Shown piece after piece: positions 38,601-49,900 of a DNA stretch of 64,000 nucleotides. The notes below the pieces were generated by a model. The model was not told the DNA's origin. It searched no databases and saw only the letters and a program-made list of their open reading frames with translations. The DNA is from Bacteroidota bacterium (GTDB lineage: Bacteria > Bacteroidota > Bacteroidia > JAHEXY01): positions 486,290-550,289 of the forward strand of contig JAHEXY010000003.1 of NCBI GenBank assembly GCA_023251875.1, in the 5' to 3' direction. Position 1 is the stretch's first letter; the number at the start of each line of letters is the position of its first letter. Position numbers and translations under genes: made by a program.

Positions 38601-38700
38601 GCTAATACTTCAAACTTCTTTGCTTGCAGAAGGCACTTATTTGCTTTCAATAAAATCAAATACTGAGATACTCAGTAAGAAAATAGTGATTACACACTAG
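35632..38700 (+). CDS. Secreted propeller protein with Ig-like N-terminus and T9SS sorting domain, locus B (1022 aa)
   Basis: A signal peptide covers residues 1-20 (VLSNFAYSQ). About 210 residues with two beta-sandwich repeats (ATVSISYGNAS, SVYIQQLSGSGSINGN) precede the part shared with the 826-aa locus A protein. The shared part begins at NIGLFGGMAQDLAYS and includes ERGWGGG, RSFDGGANW, RSQDGGFNW, RSDDLGLSW and KSIDGGNTY (BNR/Asp-box blades), then GTTTGFYSVGLDP. The type A T9SS domain is at the end (IYPNPANGELTILLE, LLAEGTYLLSI, KKIVI). It should be exported to the cell surface. Relative to locus A it has gained an N-terminal extension, or locus A has lost it. The ligand is unknown. Confidence 0.88.
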   Translation: MINYLKFIVFSTVLSNFAYSQSIFIKQYAIQDTFYTNMPIYVKLYAYSQNNVLDTLYNQNATVSISYGNASNFIIGSSITFTNGIAEYNDLYFTSPGNYQLKFEANGLLETYTDTFTIINGLALSNSVADKLIIPGYQDSIEINANLYVYVLAMNLAGNSIDTTYNDSVYIQQLSGSGSINGNTQIKFNNGICIFSSIGFSKADIYSLQIVSNLLLSDSFQITVFDSTINICNSPTVGERTNIGLFGGMAQDLAYSYKTNRIFACIESPVSLLYSDDTTHQWKTSFSSDSLSFECEERGWGGGGIRVLTNTKGWVLAQTNEQGGNLSSAVISYSNGDSASWQTALDIYLLLNAGYTNPNTIKAIELNDYKLYVASETTITVLDSGSTDIANNTINITDKIPGLPANTSINWLSVANNSTGYPIYVSIDTSYTNINELGKNALLYKYDGINFSQINLPVNFNGIKNHYVHRGSSNGDTVFVSWYNKTTDSLQIIRSFDGGANWIDITPINTNGFDFKQTYSKTWSTNHPLSDGSLLHLGGSAYSFDLGTNWTYFSEKDLGNFILKPDNELLSIGAKQLRVEMSLNGISGTYSPNKNIDFEAIKVFDIERSKFKSDFYVATNLGLAYSNAYLNDTLENYEKWQMPFGKFPLTDTNGDTIYATSIAMSPTDSNHIITGLDGFYVTTTGYTGFSKVFNLNADTTVKGYISDIAFIDSGIVLAVTMDKDMLTPVGNIWRSQDGGFNWSKIAVSGFSQGRVIAVGNADNKTVVYIGSGNDLVQDGKLWRSDDLGLSWSQINTGLTYNTIDKTSTTEQPIIDIAIDSRSNDTLFLLSDLAIAKSIDGGNTYNYLNYMGSNGTYTAIDIDNEDPDSVYLAVGNEIVFYDAIKDSSLLLLRAYPGETTYDLEIGSILIGTTTGFYSVGLDPFDDISVNVENIVTPNLMNVSIYPNPANGELTILLETKEASDFKIELYNIVGKKIKEIYSTIKETEKKQLILQTSLLAEGTYLLSIKSNTEILSKKIVITH

Positions 38701-38894
38701 CCTCAAGCCTACTACAACTTAAAAAACAACTCTTTAATTAAAACATAATTATTTGATTTTATTTTAGTTACGATTATTTAATTTCTTTTTGTTTTTAGCA
38801 CACTTGTTTAAATAGGCAATCCTATATCATTTGCCTCACTTTCCAAATCAAGGTATTTTAGATATAAGTTTTTACTATCTAAACCCTGATTGAT

Positions 38895-39275
38895 ATGAAC
38901 TGCCCACAATGTGAATCAAATACAATTACCAAAAACGGATTTGCAAGAAAACACCAACGCTATTTATGTAAAGAATGTAATTATCAATTTACGCAAATGG
39001 AAACAAAATTGAATTACAATCAAATGCGATTTGCCTTAGAACTTTATCTCGAAGGTTTAAGTTTAAGAGAAATTAGCAATTACCTGCCTGTAAGCCATGT
39101 TTCAATTTATAATTGGCTAAAAGATTTTAACCCCAAGCTCGATGAAATTAGAAGTAATAGTAAAGTTGGTGTTATTTCTATTAAAATAACAACTAATCAA
39201 AGACTCATCAATATTGATTCTAATACACTACTAATCAATTTTAAAACAGGAAAATCAAATTTATTTACCCAATGA
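38895..39275 (+). CDS. IS1 InsA-like zinc-ribbon/helix-turn-helix protein, locus B
   Basis: The protein is 126 aa. C3, C6, C25 and C28 (CPQC, CKEC) form the zinc ribbon. LYLEGLSLREISNYLPVSHV is identical in 20 consecutive residues to the locus A protein, and a conserved RLIN-S-LLIN tail follows. Both genes start in the same context (attgat directly before the ATG, then ATGAACTGYCC). An Rhs shell gene starts 78 bp downstream. No transposase catalytic partner or terminal repeats were seen. As in locus A, I infer a domesticated DNA-binding protein tied to the Rhs genes. Confidence 0.83.
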   Translation: MNCPQCESNTITKNGFARKHQRYLCKECNYQFTQMETKLNYNQMRFALELYLEGLSLREISNYLPVSHVSIYNWLKDFNPKLDEIRSNSKVGVISIKITTNQRLINIDSNTLLINFKTGKSNLFTQ

Positions 39276-39353
39276 ATACTCATTTCATTACTTCTTAACA
39301 AAATTTGAACCCTATTAATTTTTAATACGTACACTTTACAATTTTAAACGATT

Positions 39354-42300
39354 ATGAAAAAAATATTGAAAAAAATTATTTCTGTTTATTTAGCCATTAG
39401 TTTATTGGTTGAAATTTTTTATCCAAGCTATACTAAAGCCTCAAACGGCCCTCTGGCACCTGAGTTTTCAAGCTTTGAGCCTGTTGGCGCAAGTGGCATG
39501 GTTAATGAATTTACGGGCGATTTTTCATACAATCTTCCTGTTTTAAATATTCCTGGCCCTAATGGAAGCGGCTACGCCCTCTCCCTCTCCTATCATAGCG
39601 GAGTAAAACCTGAAGAAGAAGCGTCATGGGTAGGTTACGGTTGGACACTAAACCCCGGTGCAATTAATAGAATAAAAAAGGGTTTTGCAGACGATATCAA
39701 TGGGGGAGAAATTACTTATTACAATAAATTAGAAGACAATTATACGCTGGGTTATGGCATTAATACAGGTGCAAATTACGAGGGCATTGTGGGGGGATCA
39801 ACCTCTTTAGGTATTCGCTTTAATAATTTAAAAGGATATGGGCATAATATAGGCCAGGGCCTTGATTTTTTGGGTTGTGGAGCAAGTTATAACTGGGATC
39901 TTGGCGACCAAGCCGGAAGTTATTCAGCCTATATTAATCCTGTTAATATGGTTCAATCTGTGGTTAATTTATCACAATCAATACAAAATGCAAAAGTTAA
40001 TAAACTCCTTGGAATGAAGGCTCCTGCCCAAAGCTTAAAAGAGACCTACATCAATGAATTAAAAGGCTATAAAAACACCTTTACCAATCAAATAAAAGGC
40101 CTAGCCACATTTAATACCGGAAGCCAGTATGGGATTTTTGCAACTGAAACATCCGTAAACCCAATGAAAACTCCGGAATACACAGGCAAAAATCAACAAT
40201 ATTCTATTTCAACTGGTTTTACATGGTGGGGCGTTACTTTTTCTGCCGGATCTACATACTCCTATAGCGAAATTGATTATAAAGATAAAATGACAGAAAA
40301 AGCCTTTGGTTACATTTATTCGAATAATGCTACCAATGACGACATGATGGATTATTACAATGAACGCGAAAACCCCTTTCAAAAAAATGATAATTTTTTA
40401 CCCATGCCGGTAAGTAATCCTGATATTTTTACTGTTTCAGGTGAAGGTATTGGCGGTGCCTTTCGTTTTTATGCAAAAGAAGCCATGCAGTTTTCGCCTT
40501 CCACTTCAAAGAGTGAAACTAAAATTGAATCACTGGGTGATAATATTTCTTTTCCTGCTGTTGATGTTTTTTCTACTAACGAAGGCAGTGGATCTTCCAA
40601 ATATGAATATTCCAACTGGGAGCAAACAGGTTATCAAAATTCTACTGCCGAAGAAAATTTCTTTCCGCGTTTTGAAGCTGATTTAGGTGGTAGTGTCAAT
40701 TTTGGAATCGCAGATGATGCTTATGCTGCTGAGCTTGATTCACAAGGAACACAAAAAATGAAATTATATAATGGTACTACTGAAAAAGAAATACAGGATT
40801 ATACTGCTGTTATTGATCAAAATAAAATTCCAAATTCAATTTTAACGGGATATAATGATAGAGCCAACAGAAGTTCATTTATTGGCTATCATACAAATGA
40901 AAAGATACAGAAGGGTCTTGGCTATAATTTAGCAGCCAACTATTCTGAATATATCAACAGATCAGATTCCACCATTAAAGATGGCATTGGCGAATTTGTT
41001 ACCTACAACGAAGCAGGTATTAAGTATAATTATGGCTTGCCTGTGTATTGTAAAAACGAAGGAAGTTTAAGCTATGGCCTTGATGGTACAGAAAGCATAG
41101 AAAATAACCAGCATGTAAAAAGTAAAGATATTTCAGATTGGAATAAAATTGATAGGGTAAACGGCCAGTATAATGCGGCTCCTTATGCTTCGGCATATTT
41201 ATTAACCGATATCACAACTCCCGATTATATTGATAGAACACAGGATGGAATAAGTGCTGATGATTTTGGAGGATTTACCAAATTTAATTACAAACAAGCT
41301 TACGGATCGCAAAATAAAGGAGAAGGTAAAAATTGGTTTAAATGGAGAATTCCTTTTGATGGATTGTTATATGAAGAAGGTTCTCTTTCCGATCCAAGAG
41401 ACGATGCCGGTTATGCCATGTATGGGATGAAAGAAGTATATTATCTTGAAAGCATAGAAACCAAAACGCATATTGCCAAATTTATAATCTCGAAAAGAAA
41501 AGATGGCTTGGGAAGTGCTACTAATGAAGATGCAGCATTCTGCAATTATAAAAAAGAAGATTTAGACAGGCTATATAAATTAGACAAAATTGAACTTTAC
41601 ACTAAAGACAAAGATGGAAAACCCGATCAATTATTGCAAGTTACCCATTTTGAATACGACTATTCATTAATGAAAGGAAAACCTAATTCTATTGATGAAA
41701 ATGGCGGAACCCTTACACTTAAAAAAGTTTGGACTGATTATAACGGCATCTACAATGCCAATAAAAATGAGTATCAGTTTATTTATGAATACCCTTTACA
41801 GGAAGAGTTTCCAAACGCGGTTACAGACTTATACGCTGACTTATTTTCAAACTCCTATTCTAACGAAAATCCGGATTATGAAATGTGCAATGTAGATGCC
41901 TGGGGAAATTATCATTCAGATGGAGTATCACATTCAAATTCAAGAGAACCCTGGCATTGTCAAAAAGAATCTGATCCCTCAGCATGGCACTTAAAGCAAA
42001 TTAATTTACCGGGTGGTGGTAACATCATTATTCAATACGAAGAAGATGAATATCAATTTGTGCAAAATTATCCGGCAATGGTTATGACAAGTTTAACAAT
42101 GCCATCTTGTCCTAATTATGATGAAGATGATTGCAATGGAAATGGTAAAATTGATATGATAGACGAAAGTCATGAAGACGACTCCTATGTTTCAGGTGAA
42201 GATTTTCAAAACGAAAAAAATAATTCAGAAAGTAAGTATTATGTTAGTACGAGTATTTCTGACTTAGCTACTTTACATGAATATAAAAAATACTTGAAAG

Positions 42301-45300
42301 AATATTTCCTCGAACAAAAAACCTATAAAGCAGATGGTAGTGATAATAGTGCAGGCTATGAAACAACAAATGGTAAAAATCTAATTTATGCCAAGTTTTT
42401 ATTTGAATTGGCTAATGAAGCACACTCTTTTTCAAAATGCAATACCGAATACATTGATGCTTATCTGCAAGTTGAAGATGTAAACATTGATGATCATGGC
42501 TTATACATTAAACTGGGTAAAACCGAGTATGGTAGTAGCATTCGCGAAGTGGCTCTTGATTTTGTAAAAACAAACCGACAAGGCATATTAAACTCTAATT
42601 GCAGTAAGACTTTACCAATAGGTTCTTTATCAAATGTAAGTTTAAGAAACAATTTATCTACTCAGGTTTCTAATGAATTCTCAAGTTGTTCAGTTTTTGA
42701 CATTAGTAAGATCACCAAATACCTTGCTCCTGCTGATCCGGTTTTTGCAATAACCGCTTTTGGTTGTAACGAAGATTTTGGCTCAAAAAGTTCTTACTGC
42801 CAATATATAAAAACGGCTCAATCGTATTTGCGCTTACCTGTTTTTGAAACTAAAAAAGGTGGTGGCGTTAGAGTAAAACGCTTGCTTACTTACGACAGTG
42901 GCATTAATGGCAATGAGGAAGAAGCAACCTTAAATGGGAAAGAATATGTTTATCAACTTGAAAATGGGAAAACAAGTGGTGTGGCCACAAACGAACCTCA
43001 GGCAATACGCGAAGAGTGTTCATTGGTACAGGCCCTTAATTTAGCTGATGACCAAACCTTTGTTCAAAATTCATGGCTATTCGGAAAAGATAAACGCCAG
43101 GTGAGTGGCCCCATTGGAGAAACTCTTATGCCCAATGCTTCGGTAGGCTACAGTCGTGTTGTGGTAAAAGATATTTATGAAGGAACGGCAAATCCTGGTT
43201 TTGAAGTAAAAGAATTTTATACCGCTTACGATTTTCCTACAGAAGTTAAATACAGCGGTAAACCAAAATCAAAAGAGTATTCTCCATTTATGGGCTATTC
43301 TGCTGAAGAATTGTTTCAACAATCACTAGCCCATTCGGTTATTGAAAAAATTACAGCAGTTTTTAAAGCCTATAAAGATTTTAAAGCTGGAGACATTACA
43401 GTAGAGGAGTTCATGGATATATATACTGAGTTTGCAGAATGGATGGGTGAATACAGCCTTAGTGCTGAAATAAGCGAAACAGTTAAAGACGATTGGAATG
43501 ATTTATTGAAATCTTTTGATTGTACAGGAAAAACGCCTTTAGAATGTTCAGCTGATATATTAGCTAATGTGTGGGATGTGATCAATGTTCCGGGAACAAT
43601 TGTAGAAGCATTGTTGCATATCGTAAACAAAATAGAAGAAGAATTAAGTTTCGATCAGGTTTATGTTAATCAGCAATGGTACAGCCAAGGTTATACCGTT
43701 ATTCAAAACCTTATGCATGGCCAGCCTCATTTGGTAGCCAATTATGAAGGTAGCTATAGCTTTATAAATAAACCTTCACAAGCTAAAAAAATTACGGAAA
43801 CTACATACACTTATTATAAACCGGGAACTCCAATTCCTGTACGAGATGCTGATGATGCCACCAATTTTGGAATTACAAATACCACTTCTGATGAGTTGGG
43901 AAAAACAGTAGATATCGTAATTGAGTCAAAAAAAGTTAGTAACATTTTCGAACAAGTAATTACCAACACAAGTATAAATGATGTTATTCTTAATTATTTA
44001 TCCGGTGAATTTGATAAAGAAGACATTCCAACACAAGAAAGTAAAATGGCTTCTATTGAACAATTTCATACCAATATTATAAGCAAAGTAATAACCTATC
44101 CGGCAATAGCCAAGAAAATTGAAAGCTATCAGGACGGAATAAAACAAAGCATGGAAAATTTAGCTTTTAATCCCCAGAATGGAAAATCAATTGTTTCGGT
44201 TAGCTATGACGAATTTAATGGACTTAATGTAGGAGAAGAAGTTGATCATGATGGAGCATTGCTTAGCTTTTCCGTTCCTGCCTCTTTTGTATATGATGGC
44301 ATGGGGCAAAAGTCATACAACGAAGGCTTTTACATGGCATCAGGAGATTATCAACTTAATGTAAATTTACACCGTTCAGCATCTAATGATAATAAATATT
44401 ATCTAAAATTTACAGAATTAACACCTACTGATCACATTAAGGTAATTGCAGATTATTTTGTAAAGGGTGATATGCTGGCTATTTATATTCCTGTACTTAA
44501 CAAAAGTTTCCATTTTTATATCAACGAAAATAAGTTACTGGATAATAATAGAATTACATTATCTGCTGTTGAATCTTTTTCTAATATGTCAGACATATAT
44601 CCTGATGTTGCTTTAACTATACTCCAATCGCATAAAACCAATCAATTATCAACTGATGTAGGAAGTATTGTTAAATATGGTTTTGATTGTATGGATATTA
44701 CTACTCAAGCAGAAGAACAAGCAGAGGAAATAAAAGAAGATCAAAACCAATGGCAAGAATGGCAGGAATTGCTTTCTGAGAAAGCAGAAAATCTCAATAC
44801 AAACCCTGAAATTTCAAACATTGATAATTTTATGGAAAACTTTATTGAGAATATTTTTGAGGCAGAACACGTTCAAAATTATATTGAAAAATACAAAGAA
44901 ATTTATGAGATGTATTTTATTTCAGCAAAAAACTCTTCTAAATATGAATGGGCAGTAAGCGAAAATTACACTGCAAAATCATTTAGCCGTTCTTTTTATA
45001 GGCAATATGTACAAAAGCAATTGCCTGCTCTCTCTGAAACAGATTTTTTAGAAGGCTTGTCGGAATATAAAAGTGCGAACCCTTCCTCTTTTCTAAATAA
45101 ATTTGAAAAGGAAATAGCAACTCAGTTTAACAGAAATTATTCTTCAGCAGTTTCACTGGTACGAATGTTAAATACACAATTGGCTTCGAAATCTAAATCA
45201 GCCAACCGTAGTTTTTCTCACTCTCGTTCAGCAGAAGGTTCCAAAAATAAGGAACAAATAAATTTATCTTATTCAGAAAGTAGCAGGGGTAAATTAGTGC

Positions 45301-46979
45301 TTTCTATTTTGGCAAATGGTATCCCACAAAAAAGTTATGATCTTGAAATGGGTGGCAAATTTATAATCACTAAAAATAACAACATAGCTTATTTATCCAA
45401 CAATGGAATATTTACTGAAATTGAAACAGAAAATATGCTGGAAAATATTTACGAGAAAGACGATTGCGTATTGAAGGCCTCAGCAATAACGCTTACCAAT
45501 AAAAATACCATTGACAATGAAATTTTAGAAGCGTATGGAACTTCAACAGACGAACTACGATATCTTACAGGAGAAAACGGTAAATGGAGAGTAAATGAAA
45601 GCTGGGCCTATAATTCAGAAATTGTTGGTGGCAATCAAGATGAATTAGGTGAACGAGTTTATAAAAATGCAGGTGTAGCTGAAGATTTTTATGGATTTAA
45701 CTGGATGGGTGAAAACCAACAAGCAAACTGGATCAATGTTTCCAATATTACTCAGTTTTCTCCATCAGGGCAACCTTTAGAAGATAAAAATATGTTCAAT
45801 ATTTATTCTACTTCTAAGTATGGTTATGATAAAAATCTTCCCATACTTGTTGCCGGAAACGCCCAATATAATAACGTTGGATTCGAAAGTTTTGAAAATA
45901 ATTATGGCAGTGGAAATGCCATAGAACTTGAAGATGGATTAATACTACGAAACCATAGTATATCAAAAGTAACAGCACATTCGGGAAGTCAATCCTTGTT
46001 ATTAAATCCTGAAATGGGAGTTGCAAAACTGAAATTAAAAAATCTTGTACTCACTCATCAGCTAAAAGATAAAGGCCTATTGCTAAAACTATGGGTGAAA
46101 GCATCTACTACTGTTGAGCCTGTAATAACTTTTTCCGATTCTGCAACCACATTAACCCCTGCTCAATTTACTGAAATTGCTCGAGTATGGGATTGGAAAT
46201 TATATGAATTAAAATACACTGATTTTACTTCCATGCAAAGAGGTGATACGATTATTCCGGTCATTACATTCAGCAATATTACCAAAGAACAAAATGTTTG
46301 GATAGATGATATACGTTACCAGCCTGCAAACGCTGAAATGAATTGTTATGTATATGACCCGGTAAATTACCGTTTGCTTACCAGTTTCGACAGCCAGCAT
46401 TTTGGTTTGTATTATCAATACAATGCCGAAGGAAAGTTGGTTAGACAATTAGTGGAAACCGAAAATGGAAAGCGTACTGTTGCTGAAACCCAATATCATT
46501 TAGCGCCACAATCAATTCTTACTTCAGAAATTAGCGGTATCGATAAAACAGATGTAGAATATGATCCTGAAAATCCTTATGAGATGCACTCATCAGTTTT
46601 AGAAATGATAATGGAAGGAAAGCTACTTTATGATGCAGAAGAAATTGCCAAAAGGTCACTTGAAAAAGCCGAAAGCCTTAGAATAAATGAAGAAGTGGCC
46701 AATATTAAAAATCTGATAGGTAATGCTCCTATTGAAGAAGCGCTAAAAGATCCTTACACAAAAATAATGGAAACCTATGTAAAAGTAGTAATGTATCATT
46801 TCTATGATAAAGACTCCAGAATACAAGAAGTGGAAGAAAATTTCAAGCAACTCTTTTATAAAGATTTTGTAAGCAAACAATCCTATGCTTCCAAAATAGA
46901 TTATAACAGCTTTAGCAATTTAGTAAGTATGTATAGGGTAAATGCACAACAATCACAACTAAACGTAATATTCAAATAA
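39354..46979 (+). CDS. Giant exported Rhs/SpvB-type shell protein, locus B (2541 aa)
   Basis: A signal peptide (IISVYLAISLLVEIFYPSY) precedes SNGPLAPEFSSFEPVG, NEFTGDFSYNLPVLNIPGPN, LSLSYHSG and EEEASWVGYGWTLNPG, the Bacteroidota Rhs entry signature. Shell motifs recur in the same order as in the 1818-aa protein (WRIPFDGLLYEEG, MKEVYYLESIETKTH, GGGVRVKRLLTYD at about 1169, GPIGETLMPNASVGYSRVVV). After a helical region at about 1790-1950, residues 2050-2390 correspond to the separate 527-aa protein of locus A, including CYVYDPVNYRLLTSFD and YQYNAEGKLVRQ. A 150-residue helical tail follows that has no match in locus A. The next gene begins 5 bp after the stop, so the two are almost certainly co-transcribed. 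Confidence 0.85.
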   Translation: MKKILKKIISVYLAISLLVEIFYPSYTKASNGPLAPEFSSFEPVGASGMVNEFTGDFSYNLPVLNIPGPNGSGYALSLSYHSGVKPEEEASWVGYGWTLNPGAINRIKKGFADDINGGEITYYNKLEDNYTLGYGINTGANYEGIVGGSTSLGIRFNNLKGYGHNIGQGLDFLGCGASYNWDLGDQAGSYSAYINPVNMVQSVVNLSQSIQNAKVNKLLGMKAPAQSLKETYINELKGYKNTFTNQIKGLATFNTGSQYGIFATETSVNPMKTPEYTGKNQQYSISTGFTWWGVTFSAGSTYSYSEIDYKDKMTEKAFGYIYSNNATNDDMMDYYNERENPFQKNDNFLPMPVSNPDIFTVSGEGIGGAFRFYAKEAMQFSPSTSKSETKIESLGDNISFPAVDVFSTNEGSGSSKYEYSNWEQTGYQNSTAEENFFPRFEADLGGSVNFGIADDAYAAELDSQGTQKMKLYNGTTEKEIQDYTAVIDQNKIPNSILTGYNDRANRSSFIGYHTNEKIQKGLGYNLAANYSEYINRSDSTIKDGIGEFVTYNEAGIKYNYGLPVYCKNEGSLSYGLDGTESIENNQHVKSKDISDWNKIDRVNGQYNAAPYASAYLLTDITTPDYIDRTQDGISADDFGGFTKFNYKQAYGSQNKGEGKNWFKWRIPFDGLLYEEGSLSDPRDDAGYAMYGMKEVYYLESIETKTHIAKFIISKRKDGLGSATNEDAAFCNYKKEDLDRLYKLDKIELYTKDKDGKPDQLLQVTHFEYDYSLMKGKPNSIDENGGTLTLKKVWTDYNGIYNANKNEYQFIYEYPLQEEFPNAVTDLYADLFSNSYSNENPDYEMCNVDAWGNYHSDGVSHSNSREPWHCQKESDPSAWHLKQINLPGGGNIIIQYEEDEYQFVQNYPAMVMTSLTMPSCPNYDEDDCNGNGKIDMIDESHEDDSYVSGEDFQNEKNNSESKYYVSTSISDLATLHEYKKYLKEYFLEQKTYKADGSDNSAGYETTNGKNLIYAKFLFELANEAHSFSKCNTEYIDAYLQVEDVNIDDHGLYIKLGKTEYGSSIREVALDFVKTNRQGILNSNCSKTLPIGSLSNVSLRNNLSTQVSNEFSSCSVFDISKITKYLAPADPVFAITAFGCNEDFGSKSSYCQYIKTAQSYLRLPVFETKKGGGVRVKRLLTYDSGINGNEEEATLNGKEYVYQLENGKTSGVATNEPQAIREECSLVQALNLADDQTFVQNSWLFGKDKRQVSGPIGETLMPNASVGYSRVVVKDIYEGTANPGFEVKEFYTAYDFPTEVKYSGKPKSKEYSPFMGYSAEELFQQSLAHSVIEKITAVFKAYKDFKAGDITVEEFMDIYTEFAEWMGEYSLSAEISETVKDDWNDLLKSFDCTGKTPLECSADILANVWDVINVPGTIVEALLHIVNKIEEELSFDQVYVNQQWYSQGYTVIQNLMHGQPHLVANYEGSYSFINKPSQAKKITETTYTYYKPGTPIPVRDADDATNFGITNTTSDELGKTVDIVIESKKVSNIFEQVITNTSINDVILNYLSGEFDKEDIPTQESKMASIEQFHTNIISKVITYPAIAKKIESYQDGIKQSMENLAFNPQNGKSIVSVSYDEFNGLNVGEEVDHDGALLSFSVPASFVYDGMGQKSYNEGFYMASGDYQLNVNLHRSASNDNKYYLKFTELTPTDHIKVIADYFVKGDMLAIYIPVLNKSFHFYINENKLLDNNRITLSAVESFSNMSDIYPDVALTILQSHKTNQLSTDVGSIVKYGFDCMDITTQAEEQAEEIKEDQNQWQEWQELLSEKAENLNTNPEISNIDNFMENFIENIFEAEHVQNYIEKYKEIYEMYFISAKNSSKYEWAVSENYTAKSFSRSFYRQYVQKQLPALSETDFLEGLSEYKSANPSSFLNKFEKEIATQFNRNYSSAVSLVRMLNTQLASKSKSANRSFSHSRSAEGSKNKEQINLSYSESSRGKLVLSILANGIPQKSYDLEMGGKFIITKNNNIAYLSNNGIFTEIETENMLENIYEKDDCVLKASAITLTNKNTIDNEILEAYGTSTDELRYLTGENGKWRVNESWAYNSEIVGGNQDELGERVYKNAGVAEDFYGFNWMGENQQANWINVSNITQFSPSGQPLEDKNMFNIYSTSKYGYDKNLPILVAGNAQYNNVGFESFENNYGSGNAIELEDGLILRNHSISKVTAHSGSQSLLLNPEMGVAKLKLKNLVLTHQLKDKGLLLKLWVKASTTVEPVITFSDSATTLTPAQFTEIARVWDWKLYELKYTDFTSMQRGDTIIPVITFSNITKEQNVWIDDIRYQPANAEMNCYVYDPVNYRLLTSFDSQHFGLYYQYNAEGKLVRQLVETENGKRTVAETQYHLAPQSILTSEISGIDKTDVEYDPENPYEMHSSVLEMIMEGKLLYDAEEIAKRSLEKAESLRINEEVANIKNLIGNAPIEEALKDPYTKIMETYVKVVMYHFYDKDSRIQEVEENFKQLFYKDFVSKQSYASKIDYNSFSNLVSMYRVNAQQSQLNVIFK

Positions 46980-46984
46980 AAACA

Positions 46985-49900
46985 ATGAACCAATATAAAT
47001 CCATTTTTATGATAAATACAGTAAAAAATATAAACCTGATATTGCTACTTCTCCTATTCACACTTTTTATTCAAATTGCCAATGCACAAAGCATATCAAC
47101 AAAAGTATTATTCAAGCATATTGAATTGGCCAATGCAATTGAAAAAAAGTTAGAAAAACCTGTATTGCCCAATGATGATGTAACAAGAAAAATTACAAGC
47201 AATACCATTCAATTTAAATTTGATATGGGCGAAGAATATTTGTTGGGATCAAATGCTTTTAATACAACTATAAAACTTACTGTTGAGCCATTTACCTACA
47301 TTCAAAAAGAAGATTCAAATGGAACACTTCAAAATATTGAGGTTCCCATAAAAGCAACTCTACAAGAAAAAAGCGTTGAAGTTACATTAAATGAATCTCA
47401 ACCTGAAGCGTATTACCAAATTAATGTTCGAGAATGGTTTAGCGGTATGGAAACGGAGATTAAAAATGTAATAGGCTATAAAATTTCAGTGGTTAATTAC
47501 ATTGCTGATAGTCGTTTTTCAAATTATTTACGCATTAAAATAACCAATGAAGTAAACTATACAATTAAAGTTAGCGGCTTAGAGCTATTCACAAAAAAAA
47601 TAGACAAAGCGGCAAATCCTCAAACATTTAAATGGAAGGCTGTAAAATCCGGTTCTGAAACTGAAGTATCGGATATTTGCGCTTGGGAATTTCAGTTGCT
47701 ACGACTTTACAATATTGATGAAAACAAAACTACTGAAACTGACATTACTGCTTATATAGATTGGAGCCAGGCATTAACTTTATTTTTTGAACAGCAAAAA
47801 CCTGAAATTAAATTTACAATTGGAGAAGGACAGGGATATTATTTATGGCGAGTGAGGCCCATAGGAAACTATTTTGAAGGTGGAATTGCCAATAGCGAAA
47901 ATGCAGGACAATGGAGTGATGCATTGGATAAACAAGAGATTCAACTTAACCTTCAATCAATTCCTGCTAATGGATTTTTTTATTCCGATCCGGATAATAA
48001 TATCAATTGGATGTACAACCGTTCTTTTACAGAAGGAGATGAGAATGTTGGAATAAAAATTTCCGAAGGCAAATCATACGCTAATGCATTGCTGCAAACA
48101 CGCCAAAGCCAAGCCAAGTCACAGGCAAAAGGAGATGTGTTGGCTTCAACAATTGTTTATGGGTATGCCGGTAGCGGAGTTCTTCAATCCCTACCTGTTC
48201 CTATAACAAATCAAACTACTTTTGAATACAAAAATAATTTATTAAAAAGCGTTGATGGCTATGCTTATACAGCTAAATATTTTACAAGAGATGCGTACTA
48301 CGGAAATCCTACAGCTGCTGATTCAAGCAATAGTTTCAGTTACTATTCCGATTTAAATGCTGATGTAACCATCCCTTCTGCACAAGGCTTTCCTTTTTCA
48401 ATAACTTATTACGAAAACAATGCAAGCGGGCGTGTTAAAGAACAATCTTCTCTCGGTTATGCACATCGCATGGGAGGTGGCCATACCAGCAAATACGAGT
48501 ACATTGAATTAGATAAACAAGAATTAGTTGATGTGCTAGGCGATGAAGCGCCTGCCAAAAATAAAATGGCAAAAGTAAAGGTAACTGATGCAAATGGAAT
48601 AAGCAGCATCCAATACCTAAACAGCATGGGAAAAGCGGTGGCCTCTTGCTTACTTACAGCTAATGGAGCAAGTTCTTATATTGAAAGTTCAGATGAAGTA
48701 AAAACTGCTAAAGCTCGAAACAAAGAAAATTATCATTATACCCTATTTTATTACGATAGAGCCGGAAACCTTGTAAAAACGGTATCGCCAAAAGGAGTAA
48801 AAGATACTTGTTCAAGCCGTGAAATACATCCTGCTCTTAGTTTTGAAACAGAGTACGATTATAATTTTCTTGGACAGCTTATCAGAAAAAAATCTCCTGA
48901 TGCAGGTGAAATAAAATATTATTATGATAACCTTAAACGCTTGCGGTTTTCTGTTAATGCCCAACAAAAAATTGATGGAAGCTATTCTTATATAAAATAT
49001 GACGAACTAAATCGCCCCATTGAAGCAGGACAAAGCAGTTTAAATGCAAGTTCAATTGAAGATTATGTTAACGATATGGATTTTCCACAATCAGGCACAG
49101 ACCGAACCTATACTATTTATAATAAAGCTGCTAATGTTGTGTATGATGATAATAAAGGTAATACCGAAGCTCAAAGCTTTTTATTGAATAGAATAAGTTA
49201 TGTGTATAACGAGGATAAGGCCTATACCTATTACAGTTATGATGTGCATGGAAATGTAAAATGGATGATTCAACGAATGCCTGAACTAGGAGATAAATAT
49301 GTAAAATATTCTTATGATATTTTTAGCGGACTAGTAAAAGAAGTTGTTTATAACGAAAACAGAATAGATCAGTTTTATCAAAAATATACTTATGATGCCG
49401 ATAAACGTGTAGTTTCAGTAAAAACATCAAGAGATGGTACTATTTGGGATAATGATGCATCCTATGAATTTTACACACACGGCCCTTTAAAAAGAGTAAT
49501 ATTAGGCGAAGACAGCGTTCAGGGAATTGATTATGTTTATACCATTGATGGTTTATTAAAAGGGATCAACCACCCTGAGCTATCATTTCAAAAAGATCCG
49601 GGTAAAGATGGCAACATAAATTACTCTACCATACCCGCTGATGCATTTGGTATGGTAATTAATTATTACGATGGAGATTTTAGCAGAAAAGGATCTGCGT
49701 TTAATAATGTAACCGAAATTTCTACTTCATCTTTAACAAAAGATGCTAAAACCCGTAAATCATATTACAATGGTTTTATCAGTAGCATCATAAGTAATAA
49801 TGGCTATAAGGGAAGCGATTTATACAATGCCAATAAACCTATGGCTAATATGTATATCTATGACGATAGAGGTTGGTTAACTCAAAATACCCTTGATTTT